Shown in pieces: positions 8,898 through 18,433 of a DNA stretch of 64,000 bases. The position numbers and the translations under genes were made by a program. The stretch's first letter is position 1. Every line of letters begins with the position of its first letter. The notes under the pieces were generated by a model. It did not search any database. It saw only the letters and a list, made by a program, of their open reading frames with translations, and was not told the DNA's origin. Source of the stretch: Clostridium_AD sp937920395 (GTDB taxonomy: Bacteria > Bacillota > Clostridia > Clostridiales > Clostridiaceae); the NCBI GenBank assembly GCA_052274345.1, contig DAVZGP010000012.1:1-64000 (forward strand), given 5' to 3'.

Positions 8898-11800
8898 TTA
8901 CGTGTACTCTAGTTTTACCTTGCTACCACCCTGTCCCTGCTGTGCTGGCGTAACTATTAATTTCACTGGAACTCTATTACGAAGCTCCTCCACGTGACTT
9001 ATTATTCCAACAGACAAGGTGCTTGAATGAAGTTTTTCAAGTGAATTCATTACTACATCTAATAGGTCCGTATCTAATGTTCCAAATCCCTCATCTAAGA
9101 AGAAGAATTCTAGTGGCGCACTGCCCTTTAATTGAATTTGCGAGGAAAGTGCTAGTGCAAGACATAATGAGGTTAAGAAGGTTTCTCCTCCTGATAATGT
9201 GTTAGTTTCACGTCTTATGCCACCATTAAAATCATCTCTCATTATAAAAGCTCCATTAGCATCAAGCTCCAATGCATAACGTCCCCTCGTTATCTCCTTT
9301 AATCGTTTTGAAGCTTCCATAGATATATATTTCAGTTGCTTCATAGCTACGTATTCAACAAATTTATTTCCTTGAATAAGAGTGTCCAGTTCCCTTAAAA
9401 GACTTAATTTATGCTCTACTGATTTTTTCTTTGTTAGGAGTGTTTTAATTTCTTGAATCTTTCTCTCCATATCCGCAAGCGCCCTAAATTGAGCACCTAT
9501 TGCTTTAGTCTTTTCCTCTAGAACTGTTCCAATAACCTCTCTTTTTTCTTTTAATTCTTCAAATAAAGTAACATCTACTTCTTTCCCTTGTAGCAAGATT
9601 TCAAGTCTTTTTAAATTATCTATAAGGTTACGTTTAAGCTCCTCATACTGTTTTATTTCTTTCTCGAAGATTACCAAAACTTCTCTTGAAACCAAATTAA
9701 GTAGGACTGTTTGCGTATCTTCAAAGGAATTTTCCTTAAGTGATATGTTTAATTTTTCTTGTCCCTCAAGTAACATCTTAGACAACATTTCTTTTTTATT
9801 TTCCTCGCTAGTCTTTTGAGTTAAAACATTTTGTTTTTCTATGTTTTCTCTTTCAAAGATTGCTTTTAGACTTGATTCTTTTAAAGTGATCTCTTTAATT
9901 TGGGCTCTTACTTTTTCTACTTCGATTTTAGGGGTATGATCGTTTGTAGGCGTAAATCCACAAAGCTCCACTATTTGAAGCGTCAAACGTTCTATTTCAG
10001 CCCTTTTTTCCTTACCACTTGTTTCTATTTCTGTTTTAAGGTTAGTAAGTTCCCTTAAAGTCTTATCTATATCTACTCTTTCCTTTTCGAGCTTTACAAG
10101 TGCTGCTCTATCTTTTCTGACCCGAGATGTAAGTTTTATTACTTCATTATCTAAATTTTTAATCTGCGAGATCTTTTCTTTTATAGACATTGATTTTTCA
10201 TTCTCATTTTGTTTCTGCTTAAATGAACTCTCTTCACGTAATAAGTCTTCATTTAAAAGTTTGTGACTTTGGGCAAGTGACTCTAAACTCTCACCCGCAA
10301 TAGAAATATCCTTTTGCAAGACTAACAATGCTTCTTTTTCTTTTCTTAAACCTTCTCCAAGTTTTGCCTCATCCATAGCTACTTTACTTTTTTCTTCTCG
10401 GCCCTTTGCAAGTATCACTTCTAGTTCCGTCTTTTGTTTATTATATAATTCGATCTTTTCTTTAAACTGGTGTAATGATAATTCACTCTTGTTTTTTTCA
10501 TCTTCAAGCTCTTCTATATTTATATCCTTAAGATTTTTGTTTACTTCTAATAATTGATTATTTATATACTCCTCATCTTTTGAAAATCCAGCAAGTAGTA
10601 TTAACTCATTTTGATAATCCTTAGATAGCTTTTCTAGGTTTTCAGCATGACTTTGTTTTAAACTCTGTAACCCTTTTAAATCTGTATCTTCTTTTAATTC
10701 TGCTATTTTAGGATGATGCTCAGCACCACATACTGGGCATAGATCTCCTTCTTGCAAATTAGAAGCTAAATCTGCTGCCAAGCTTCCTATCTCTATTTCT
10801 TTTATCTCATGATCTAATTTTTCAACTTTGTCTTTCATAGTTTCTATAGATTCTTCTACATTTTTTATATTCAACCTAACTTTCTCAGTTTTTGCGTTTA
10901 CAATTTCATATTTAGCCTTAAGTTCATCCTTTTTTTTATGATCTTCTACAGCCTTTTCAAAGGTTACCTTAATTGTGTTATAAGCTTCTTGATTATCTAA
11001 GAGCAAATTATTATCTCCCGGGAAATTATTCGTCAGTTCCACACTTTTTTCTTCTAAAAGTGCTAATTTGTCTTGTTTATCTTTCAATGTAAAAGCAGCT
11101 TTATTATGAAGTAGCTCTGTACTAGCCAAGGTTTTCTCCAAGGTTTCACCTTTGTTTTTAAGTTCATTAACATTTTTAGTAGCTGAAGTTACTTCTAACT
11201 CGCTATTATAAGTTTTGTACAGTTTTTCCCTATACTCTGGCAATATTTCTATCTCATTTAATTTTGTTTCACATGATTGTAACTGCTGCTCTATCTTTTC
11301 TTTATTAGTAAGAATTATTGATGTTTTTGAGTTTTTATCCACTATATTATGCTTAACTTCTCTGTGTTTTTCTAATAAAATATCTTTTTCATTAGCTAAA
11401 TAAATTATTTTCTCTTCAATATTAGATGCTTGCTTTAAACTTACTTCTTTTTCAATCAAAGTTGGTAGTTTATCATTTTTAGATTTCCAGGCTTCTTCAT
11501 AAGATATTTTAGTAACCTCTAGTCTTTGAGATATGACTTCATAATCTTTGATTAATTTTTGAAGTTTCTCTCCGTTTATAGTTAAGCTTTTTTGAGTCTC
11601 TGTTACATTTTCAATATAAGGTTTTACATTTAACGCTAAACTTCCTTTTGTAAATTTTACTTTTTTATTTTCTATATCTTCCTCTTGAAGTTTTAGCAAA
11701 TCTTTCTTTTTTACATACTCACTCTTTTCCTTTTGTAACTCAAAAATGTTTTTGTATACTTCATACTCTTTGTCTATTGTACTTTTCTGGAGTTTAATCT

Positions 11801-12497
11801 CCTTTTCTTCTTGTTTTAAACTTACTAGCGTTTGCTTTAATTGATTATGCGATTCTTCATCTACATTCTCATAACCCTTCATTTCTCCCTCAAGCAAAGT
11901 CTTAGTGTTTAAATTTTCATTCCTAACTTTTTTTATCTTATCATAAAGCTTAGAACCATACTTCTCAAGAGCAAATATTCTCTCAAGCATATCTCTTCTT
12001 TCTTTTCCTGTTAGCTTTAAAAATTCATTGAATTTACCCTGAGGTAATACTACTGACCTTGTAAAATCCTCAACTTTTAGTCCTACAATGCTTATAATGT
12101 TTTCCTCTAAATCTCTTGGTCCTTCTGCTATAACTTTGTTCTCATCAGGATTTTCTTTATTTATCTCAATTAGTCTTGCATAGGCAGTTTTAAAGTTTCC
12201 AGTTTTTAATCTCTTTATACATCTTTCTGCTCTATATGCCTTACGGCTTTTCCCTAGTCCTATTTCGAAATCAAAACTTATTTCTACTACATTTGTTTCT
12301 GTATTTACAAACTCTTTAGTATCCCTTGATACTTTTCCATAAAGGGCTATAGTTATCCCATCTAATATAGTTGATTTACCACTAGCTGTTGGCCCAAATA
12401 TTCCGAAAAGTCCTTTTTCTGTAAGCTTTGAGAATTCTATAGTTTGTTGCTCTACAAAAGAATTTAACCCTTTTATCTTAAGACTTACTGGTTTCAT
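8898..12497 (-). CDS. sbcC: Exonuclease subunit SbcC (Rad50-like ATPase)
   Basis: 1,199 residues. SbcC is the SMC-like ATPase of the SbcCD nuclease, which opens hairpins and trims DNA ends. Walker A is GPTASGKST near residue 40; two long coiled-coil arms flank the zinc hook CPVCG near residue 586; the ABC signature LSGGETFLTSL and Walker B FFFLDEGFGTLD lie in the last 120 residues. The ATG at 12497 is chosen because AGGAGG lies 9 nt upstream; the ATG at 12515 overlaps that ribosome site. It overlaps the end of sbcD by 20 nt, as expected for translational coupling. The C-terminus abuts a large palindrome, itself the kind of structure SbcCD attacks. Confidence 0.97.
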   Translation of the reverse strand: MKPVSLKIKGLNSFVEQQTIEFSKLTEKGLFGIFGPTASGKSTILDGITIALYGKVSRDTKEFVNTETNVVEISFDFEIGLGKSRKAYRAERCIKRLKTGNFKTAYARLIEINKENPDENKVIAEGPRDLEENIISIVGLKVEDFTRSVVLPQGKFNEFLKLTGKERRDMLERIFALEKYGSKLYDKIKKVRNENLNTKTLLEGEMKGYENVDEESHNQLKQTLVSLKQEEKEIKLQKSTIDKEYEVYKNIFELQKEKSEYVKKKDLLKLQEEDIENKKVKFTKGSLALNVKPYIENVTETQKSLTINGEKLQKLIKDYEVISQRLEVTKISYEEAWKSKNDKLPTLIEKEVSLKQASNIEEKIIYLANEKDILLEKHREVKHNIVDKNSKTSIILTNKEKIEQQLQSCETKLNEIEILPEYREKLYKTYNSELEVTSATKNVNELKNKGETLEKTLASTELLHNKAAFTLKDKQDKLALLEEKSVELTNNFPGDNNLLLDNQEAYNTIKVTFEKAVEDHKKKDELKAKYEIVNAKTEKVRLNIKNVEESIETMKDKVEKLDHEIKEIEIGSLAADLASNLQEGDLCPVCGAEHHPKIAELKEDTDLKGLQSLKQSHAENLEKLSKDYQNELILLAGFSKDEEYINNQLLEVNKNLKDINIEELEDEKNKSELSLHQFKEKIELYNKQKTELEVILAKGREEKSKVAMDEAKLGEGLRKEKEALLVLQKDISIAGESLESLAQSHKLLNEDLLREESSFKQKQNENEKSMSIKEKISQIKNLDNEVIKLTSRVRKDRAALVKLEKERVDIDKTLRELTNLKTEIETSGKEKRAEIERLTLQIVELCGFTPTNDHTPKIEVEKVRAQIKEITLKESSLKAIFERENIEKQNVLTQKTSEENKKEMLSKMLLEGQEKLNISLKENSFEDTQTVLLNLVSREVLVIFEKEIKQYEELKRNLIDNLKRLEILLQGKEVDVTLFEELKEKREVIGTVLEEKTKAIGAQFRALADMERKIQEIKTLLTKKKSVEHKLSLLRELDTLIQGNKFVEYVAMKQLKYISMEASKRLKEITRGRYALELDANGAFIMRDDFNGGIRRETNTLSGGETFLTSLCLALALSSQIQLKGSAPLEFFFLDEGFGTLDTDLLDVVMNSLEKLHSSTLSVGIISHVEELRNRVPVKLIVTPAQQGQGGSKVKLEYT

Positions 12498-13734
12498 CTT
12501 TGGTTTCCTCCTCATCTAATGCTATACTTAGGAACAATTCCATTAGCTCACCTGTTGGCTCAAGTCCACCCTTTGCAAGCACAAAATATTCTTTGAACAT
12601 TTCCTCCATGGATTTCTCCCTTAAGCTCTCATTTAATTCTTTAGAATCTTCAATTTCATCTATTATAGGTTGAATCGATACTATGTCCGGCCTTAATCTT
12701 TTCATTTCCTTTATGTTCTCTGTACTTATTATTTCCTTAGTCTTTATTTCAAGATACACCCAGATTTTCTTTTCGCCCTCTATCTTACATTTCTCTAATG
12801 CTTCCTCTGTGCTATCACATTTCCATATCTCTATTGGTTTATAGTTTCTAAATAATATATTTGATATTTCAGCTTCTGCTCCAGCTTTAACATCTACAAG
12901 GTATGCTCCCTTGCTATAGTTTATTTCACTCTTACTATATTGGATTGGAGAACCTGAATATCTTATTTTGCCCTTAGTTCCTGGCACCTTTTGTGGTCTA
13001 TGAAGATGTCCTAAGGCGCAATACTGTGCTTTCTCTGGAAATTTAGATGGCGATACCGAAAGGCTTCCACCTAATTGTATACTTCTCTCAGATCCGCTCT
13101 CCTCTCCTCCCATAACGTATAGGTGAGATATTACTAAATTTATGGTGTCATCTCTATATTTAAGAGCTAAATCATCAAACAATTCCCCAATTCTGTCCGA
13201 GTAACTCTTCTGTCTATCCTCATCATTTAATTCTGTGGAAAGTACTTCATTCAGCCTTTTTTCGCTTGGATAAGGAAGTGTTATTATAACTGCCTTTTCC
13301 CCTCTTATGCTGAGCTCTATATATCCTTCGCCACTTTCTATTATTTCAAAATCATAATTATTATCTGTATTATATTCTCCAAAAACGCCTTGCCTTGCTA
13401 TACTTTTAGGTTCCCCAAGTAATATTACCCCATGCTCATATGCAAGGGAGCTTGCAGCTACTAATCTTTCCGGATTATCATGATTCCCTGCAATGACAAG
13501 CACCGCAGTCTTCCCACTACTTGTTATCTCGCTAATAGTGCTATAGAACATTTTTTCTGCCTTTGCTGGTGGGTTACCATTATCATATATATCTCCAGCT
13601 ATTAAAACTAAATCTATATCATTATCTTTAACTATTTCTATAAATTCTTTTAGGAATTCTTCCTGTTCCTCTAGCCTACTATACTGCTCCAATGTCTTCC
13701 CCAAATGCCAATCTGACGTGTGAAGTATTCGCAT
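12478..13734 (-). CDS. sbcD: Exonuclease subunit SbcD (Mre11-like nuclease)
   Basis: 418 residues. A metallophosphatase with the phosphoesterase motifs HTSDWHLGK, LIAGDIYDNG, IAGNHDNPERL and ALGHLHRPQ, which bind the two metal ions. Together with SbcC it forms the DNA end-cleaving complex. The ATG at 13734 has AGGAG 8 nt upstream and is preferred over the GTG at 13743, which touches that site. It is the first gene of the sbcDC unit and starts just after a repeat array separating it from addA; addBA and sbcDC probably act in the same break-repair response. Confidence 0.96.
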   Translation of the reverse strand: MRILHTSDWHLGKTLEQYSRLEEQEEFLKEFIEIVKDNDIDLVLIAGDIYDNGNPPAKAEKMFYSTISEITSSGKTAVLVIAGNHDNPERLVAASSLAYEHGVILLGEPKSIARQGVFGEYNTDNNYDFEIIESGEGYIELSIRGEKAVIITLPYPSEKRLNEVLSTELNDEDRQKSYSDRIGELFDDLALKYRDDTINLVISHLYVMGGEESGSERSIQLGGSLSVSPSKFPEKAQYCALGHLHRPQKVPGTKGKIRYSGSPIQYSKSEINYSKGAYLVDVKAGAEAEISNILFRNYKPIEIWKCDSTEEALEKCKIEGEKKIWVYLEIKTKEIISTENIKEMKRLRPDIVSIQPIIDEIEDSKELNESLREKSMEEMFKEYFVLAKGGLEPTGELMELFLSIALDEEETKDETSKS

Positions 13735-13783
13735 ATTTATCACTCCTTTCTTTAGGTGCTAATGTTGGTCAAGGTTTTTAAGT

Positions 13784-13823
13784 TGGGGCTAAGTTGAGGT
13801 CTAAGTTGAGGGCTAAGTTGAGG
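13784..13823. repeat. 12-bp tandem repeat, about 3 copies
   Basis: Three adjacent GGCTAAGTTGAG-like units lead directly into the 42-bp array. Probably a slippage product at the array edge. Confidence 0.7.
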
Positions 13824-14219
13824 GACGGTTAACAACTATTCCTTGTTTAACGATTAAATGTTGGGGACGGTTAACAACTATCCCTCGTTTAATGATTAAT
13901 GCGGGGGACGGTTAACAACTATCCATCGTTTAACGATTAAATGCGGGGGGACGGTTAACAACTATCCATCGTTTAATGATTAATGCGTGGGACGGTTAAC
14001 AACTATCCATCTTTTAATCCTTAAATGCGGGGGGACGGTTAACAACTATCCATCGTTTAATGATTAAATGCGAGGGACGGTTAACAACTATCCATCTTTT
14101 AATGATTAATGCGTGGGACGGTTAACAACTATCCATCTTTTAATCCTTAAATGCGGGGGGACGGTTAACAACTATCCATCGTTTAATGATTAATGCCGGG
14201 GACGGTTAACAACTATCCC
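13821..14219 (+). repeat. Ten-unit GGGACGGTTAACAACTAT repeat array
   Basis: The core GGGACGGTTAACAACTAT recurs ten times with its GACGG at 13824, 13866, 13907, 13950, 13991, 14034, 14076, 14117, 14160 and 14201: a period of 41-43 bp. Between cores lies an AT-rich segment such as TTTAATGATTAATGCG. A three-unit super-repeat of 126 bp is visible (13991 onward recurs at 14117). It fills the space between addA and sbcD. The same core occurs near the Y1 transposase at 25-27 kb. Spacers are near identical, so it is not a CRISPR array. Confidence 0.93.
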
Positions 14220-14224
14220 ACATT

Positions 14225-17200
14225 TTATTGTTTCACTTCTACCGCCTCATCCGTGCTAAACGAGTATAAGTATCTCTCTTTAACATTTACTCCCAGTGTA
14301 ACTTCCAGAGCTTTTGCATAATAATCGAGCTGAGACTTATATTTGTCAATTAGTGAGTTTACCTCTCCATTTTTCACGGAGTCTGTTTTATAATCCACAA
14401 GTATTATCTGTCCATCTTCCTCGAAATAGCAATCTATTATCCCTTGAAGCATTATTTGCTCATCTCCATATATTTCTACAGGAAGACTTTTATCTATATC
14501 GGCACTACTAATTTCCATATGGAATGGAACCTCTCTTTTTAAGAGATTTAAGCTATATGCTTTTATCATTCTTTGACCAAGTGAAGTTTTAAACAACTTC
14601 CCTAATTTATCTATACGGACAGCCTTACCCTCTTCTTTGGATATTAATAATTTTTCTACAAGCTTTTCAACTTGCACTTCTATTTCACTTGATGTTGTCA
14701 CTTTAGTAAGATCTAATCTTTGAAGTACTGAATGCATTGCCGTTCCTTTTTCAGCTGGGGATAACCCCTTCACTTCTTCTAGGAATTTCGGTTTATTTAT
14801 AAGTCTTGGTGCATACATATTGCCAGAATCCGCCTCTGTTAACAAGGCGTTGGACTTTCTTTTAAGCTCTGTTACTGTGAGTACTGTAGGCATTTTTGTA
14901 GACTTCTCGTATTTATAAACAAAGCCCAATCTCTTTTCTATCTCTTCCATTAATTTCTCTTCGGATAATTTTTGGGATAATAATTCTTCCTGCGATAATT
15001 TATCATCTAATACCTTATCATATATAGATTTTTCATTAAGAAGACTAAGCCTTTCCTCTGCACTAACAAGATTTTCCTCTTCCATTTGCTCGTCTTTCTT
15101 TATATGTTCTCTATTCCAAAAACGCACAGTAAAGCTTGAAGGATCACTTAGGAGATGTAAATTTTCATCCTCTATTTGTATACGCTCGCGGAGTGGTTTT
15201 CCATCAACATGCCTAATTACTGTAGGTATTATCCAATCTAAATAGCTTTTTCCTTTTAATATTTCATATTCACCTAACTTTTCACTGCTCTCATCTAAGC
15301 TTGAACTCATTCTGGATAAATTTTTATCTATATTTCTAATTGAGCCAGTTATTATTAGTTTTTCCTTTGCCCTTGTTAATGCTACATATAATACTCTCAT
15401 TTCCTCAGCTAGACTTTCTATTTTTATTGTCTTTTTTAGTGCTTGCTTTAGCACTGTAGGATATGAAATTCTTCTAATTGGATCCACATAATCCGGTCCA
15501 TAACCTAATTCATAATGAAATAATATACTCTTATTTATATCCATTAAATTAAAGTTTTTCCCCATTCCACTTAGAAACACTACTGGGAATTCTAGTCCCT
15601 TACTTTTATGAATACTCATTATTCTGACTACATTCTCATTCTCACCTAAGGTTTTAGCGCTACCCATGTCACCACTGCTTACTTTTAGCTTGTTTATAAA
15701 GTTTATAAAATTAAACAATCCCTTATAGCTTGTCTCTTCATATTGCCTTGCCCTTTGGAAAAGCACTTTTAAATTTGCTTGTCTTTGAGGGCCTCCTGGC
15801 ATGGCTCCTATATAACCGTAATAACCTGTGTCCGTGTATAAATACCAGATGAACTCATCGATAGGCATATATGTGCAGATTTCTCTAAAGTGATCCAATT
15901 TCTTTAGGAATCTTTTAAGTTTTTTATCCACAGAATCTAGCTGTTTATCTTCTATGTCATAATTTTTATCCCCAGGCTCTAACTTTTTATCCCCAGATTC
16001 CTCTTCTTTATCCTCAGATTGTGTATACTTATTCTCAGAATCCAAAACATTATCCACGGAATTTTCTTCTTTAGAGTCTACGAAATTTACCATCGCCTCG
16101 TAAAAACTTACTTCCCTTTGCCCTATTCTTATATCAACTAGTTCCTCTGAGGTAAAACCTCCTATTGGGGAACGTAGTACTGCAAGCATTGGTATATCCT
16201 GCCTTGGATTATCTATAATTTGAAGAAGACTCATAATTATTTGTATTTCTACAGTACTAAAATAGCCTGTACCTGTATCTGCATAAACAGGTATATTCTC
16301 AAGCTTTAATTGTTCTAAGAAAGAAGGTGCCCAAGCTGAGGTTGCACGAAGTAATATTACAATGTCCTTATAGTCAACATTCCTATATTCTTTAATATTT
16401 TTATCATAGACTTTAAAAGCTTCGGTTTCATTCCCTTGATCATCGATATGTGACATTAATTCTTTTATTCTTTTCGCAACAATTCTTGCTTCAAGTTCAA
16501 TGTTCGTTGGAGTTTCATCCTCATTTGTGTTTACCTGTCCCTCACTTTTACCACCATCATCTTCAATTGTGTTTACCTGTCCCTCACTTTCCTCTTCGTT
16601 TTCGTCATTTTCCTGGTCCTTAATTTCTTTTTCGATTATGTGTAGTTCCACAGGTCCACCTACTACTCCTGGTCCAACTAATTCATCAAAGTGCGCTCCT
16701 AAATTTAATGCTTCTTCATCCGTATAATCAAGATCTCCAATATTTTTGCACATTATTTGTTTGAAGATATAATTTACAGCATTTATAACTGTCCCTCTAC
16801 TTCTGAAATTTTTGTATAAAGTTATTTTTCTTGTTTTTGCGCCTTCATCTTTAGAATAACTATTATACTTGGCTAAAAACAGCTCTGGCCTTGCCTGACG
16901 AAATCTGTATATACTTTGTTTTACGTCTCCAACCATGAATACATTTGGAGATCCAATTTTTTCTCTTGAAATTATATTAAGTAAAGTTTCCTGCACCATA
17001 TTGCTGTCTTGATATTCATCTATCAAAATCTCTTGATATTTATTCCTTAGCCCTATTGCCACTGAGGAAGGTTCTGGTTTTCCATCATCGCCTAAAACCA
17101 CTTGCCCCTCCTCATCTTTTTTCATTAATATATCGAGGCAGTAATGCTCAAAATCATTAAAATCGATAATTGAGCGTTCCTTTTTCTTTTCTCTATACTT

Positions 17201-18433
17201 TTCTTGTAAATCTATAACAAGCTGAGATAATTCCCTCATAAGTGGATACAATTCTTTTATATCTTCTAAAGAAGCCTGTGAATTTGCATTCATTACTTGC
17301 TTTTGTAGTTCTTGTAATTGTTTTTTTACCTTATTTCTTATCTCTTGAACGGCCTTTTGTTTTACCTTGTCCTTGCATGCCTTTATACTAGGAAGTTTTG
17401 CAAAACTTAGTTCTTCAAAAGTTGTTGCCAAATTTTCAAAACAATTATTAGCTGAACTTAAAAGATCCGCAATTAGAGCTAAATCCGACTCAAACACCTC
17501 AGTATATAAAATTATGGCCTCATTGTCTTCTACATTTTTTAATGCTTTAACCATTACTTTTTCTATTCCTAGTAATTCTATTTTAGTATCATCCATTAAA
17601 ACTTTTGCCCAAGGTGTATCGCTAAAGTTTGCCCCATCTTTAATGTTAAAATTCTCAGCTGAATCTATTAGCCATTTATTTGGATCCGTTGAGCTCATAG
17701 CAAAATTATAAAGACTTAAAACTATTCCTTGAAGACCTAAATCTTCTTTATTGTTACTATAGGCTTCAACCAGGTTTAAGAAACTATTGGATTTTATATT
17801 TGAGAAGCTAGGGGTTACCGGTAGGTCCGAAGAACTATTTTCTTCTCGCTTGTCTTCATCTTCTTCACCGCTGGTCTCTTCATCCTTACTCTTACTCTCT
17901 TCATCTTCTTCGTCGCCCTTATCATTTTCCGCCTTATTTTCATCCTCAATTGCTATATACCTATCTTCAAATAGTTCCTCTAAAGCTTCTTGCTTAAGAA
18001 GTACCGCTTCTGTTCCATCTGCTATTCTAAAATTAGGGTCTAAATCTACCACATGAAAATTATTACGAATAACCTCAAGGCAAAATGAGTGAATAGTTGT
18101 AATGCTAGATTTATTTAACAATGTTAATTGCCTTTGAAGTAACTTGCTTTGGGGATTATTGTGAAGTTCCTTCGAAATCGCAGCAGCTATTCTCTCCCTC
18201 ATTTCGGATGCAGCAGCGTTTGTAAATGTAACTACTAAAAGCTTATCTATATCTGTAGGCCTGTCCTCATCCGTTACTATTTTTATTATTCTCTCAACTA
18301 GTACTGCTGTTTTACCCGAACCTGCAGCTGCAGCTACTAGAATATTGCAATCTCTTGTTAAAATAGCTTTTTTCTGATCCTTGGTCCAAGTCACATCTGA
18401 TTTAACTTCATTAATTTCATTCTCATTTTTCAT
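14225..18433 (-). CDS. addA: ATP-dependent helicase/nuclease AddA
   Basis: 1,402 residues. AddA is the UvrD-like 3'-5' helicase and nuclease subunit of AddAB, which resects double-strand breaks for RecA. Walker A AAAAGSGKTAVLVERI is near residue 40, helicase motifs FNDFEHYCLDIL, IDEYQDSN and MSIHKSKGLEFP follow, and the RecB-type nuclease motif LVDYKTDSV lies near the C-terminus. It is longer than the roughly 1,200-1,250 residues usual for AddA because of three low-complexity inserts: an acidic stretch at about 162-205, a repeated SEGQVNT segment at about 612-645, and D-K heptads at about 785-838. Overlaps addB by 11 nt. Confidence 0.96.
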   Translation of the reverse strand: MKNENEINEVKSDVTWTKDQKKAILTRDCNILVAAAAGSGKTAVLVERIIKIVTDEDRPTDIDKLLVVTFTNAAASEMRERIAAAISKELHNNPQSKLLQRQLTLLNKSSITTIHSFCLEVIRNNFHVVDLDPNFRIADGTEAVLLKQEALEELFEDRYIAIEDENKAENDKGDEEDEESKSKDEETSGEEDEDKREENSSSDLPVTPSFSNIKSNSFLNLVEAYSNNKEDLGLQGIVLSLYNFAMSSTDPNKWLIDSAENFNIKDGANFSDTPWAKVLMDDTKIELLGIEKVMVKALKNVEDNEAIILYTEVFESDLALIADLLSSANNCFENLATTFEELSFAKLPSIKACKDKVKQKAVQEIRNKVKKQLQELQKQVMNANSQASLEDIKELYPLMRELSQLVIDLQEKYREKKKERSIIDFNDFEHYCLDILMKKDEEGQVVLGDDGKPEPSSVAIGLRNKYQEILIDEYQDSNMVQETLLNIISREKIGSPNVFMVGDVKQSIYRFRQARPELFLAKYNSYSKDEGAKTRKITLYKNFRSRGTVINAVNYIFKQIMCKNIGDLDYTDEEALNLGAHFDELVGPGVVGGPVELHIIEKEIKDQENDENEEESEGQVNTIEDDGGKSEGQVNTNEDETPTNIELEARIVAKRIKELMSHIDDQGNETEAFKVYDKNIKEYRNVDYKDIVILLRATSAWAPSFLEQLKLENIPVYADTGTGYFSTVEIQIIMSLLQIIDNPRQDIPMLAVLRSPIGGFTSEELVDIRIGQREVSFYEAMVNFVDSKEENSVDNVLDSENKYTQSEDKEEESGDKKLEPGDKNYDIEDKQLDSVDKKLKRFLKKLDHFREICTYMPIDEFIWYLYTDTGYYGYIGAMPGGPQRQANLKVLFQRARQYEETSYKGLFNFINFINKLKVSSGDMGSAKTLGENENVVRIMSIHKSKGLEFPVVFLSGMGKNFNLMDINKSILFHYELGYGPDYVDPIRRISYPTVLKQALKKTIKIESLAEEMRVLYVALTRAKEKLIITGSIRNIDKNLSRMSSSLDESSEKLGEYEILKGKSYLDWIIPTVIRHVDGKPLRERIQIEDENLHLLSDPSSFTVRFWNREHIKKDEQMEEENLVSAEERLSLLNEKSIYDKVLDDKLSQEELLSQKLSEEKLMEEIEKRLGFVYKYEKSTKMPTVLTVTELKRKSNALLTEADSGNMYAPRLINKPKFLEEVKGLSPAEKGTAMHSVLQRLDLTKVTTSSEIEVQVEKLVEKLLISKEEGKAVRIDKLGKLFKTSLGQRMIKAYSLNLLKREVPFHMEISSADIDKSLPVEIYGDEQIMLQGIIDCYFEEDGQIILVDYKTDSVKNGEVNSLIDKYKSQLDYYAKALEVTLGVNVKERYLYSFSTDEAVEVKQ

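Noticed and set aside
8898..12497. Start of sbcC at 12515
   Set aside because: That ATG is part of the ATGAGGAGG ribosome site; the ATG at 12497 is correctly spaced.
13821..14219. CRISPR array
   Set aside because: Spacing is regular, but the segments between cores are almost identical to each other, cores are degenerate, and no cas gene is near. It is a tandem minisatellite of the GGGACGGTT family.
15915..16085. Cluster of DnaA-box-like TTATCC(A/C)C(A/G) motifs inside addA
   Set aside because: They follow from the repeated Asp-Lys codons of the heptad insert; there is no dnaA gene, AT-rich unwinding region or other origin sign.
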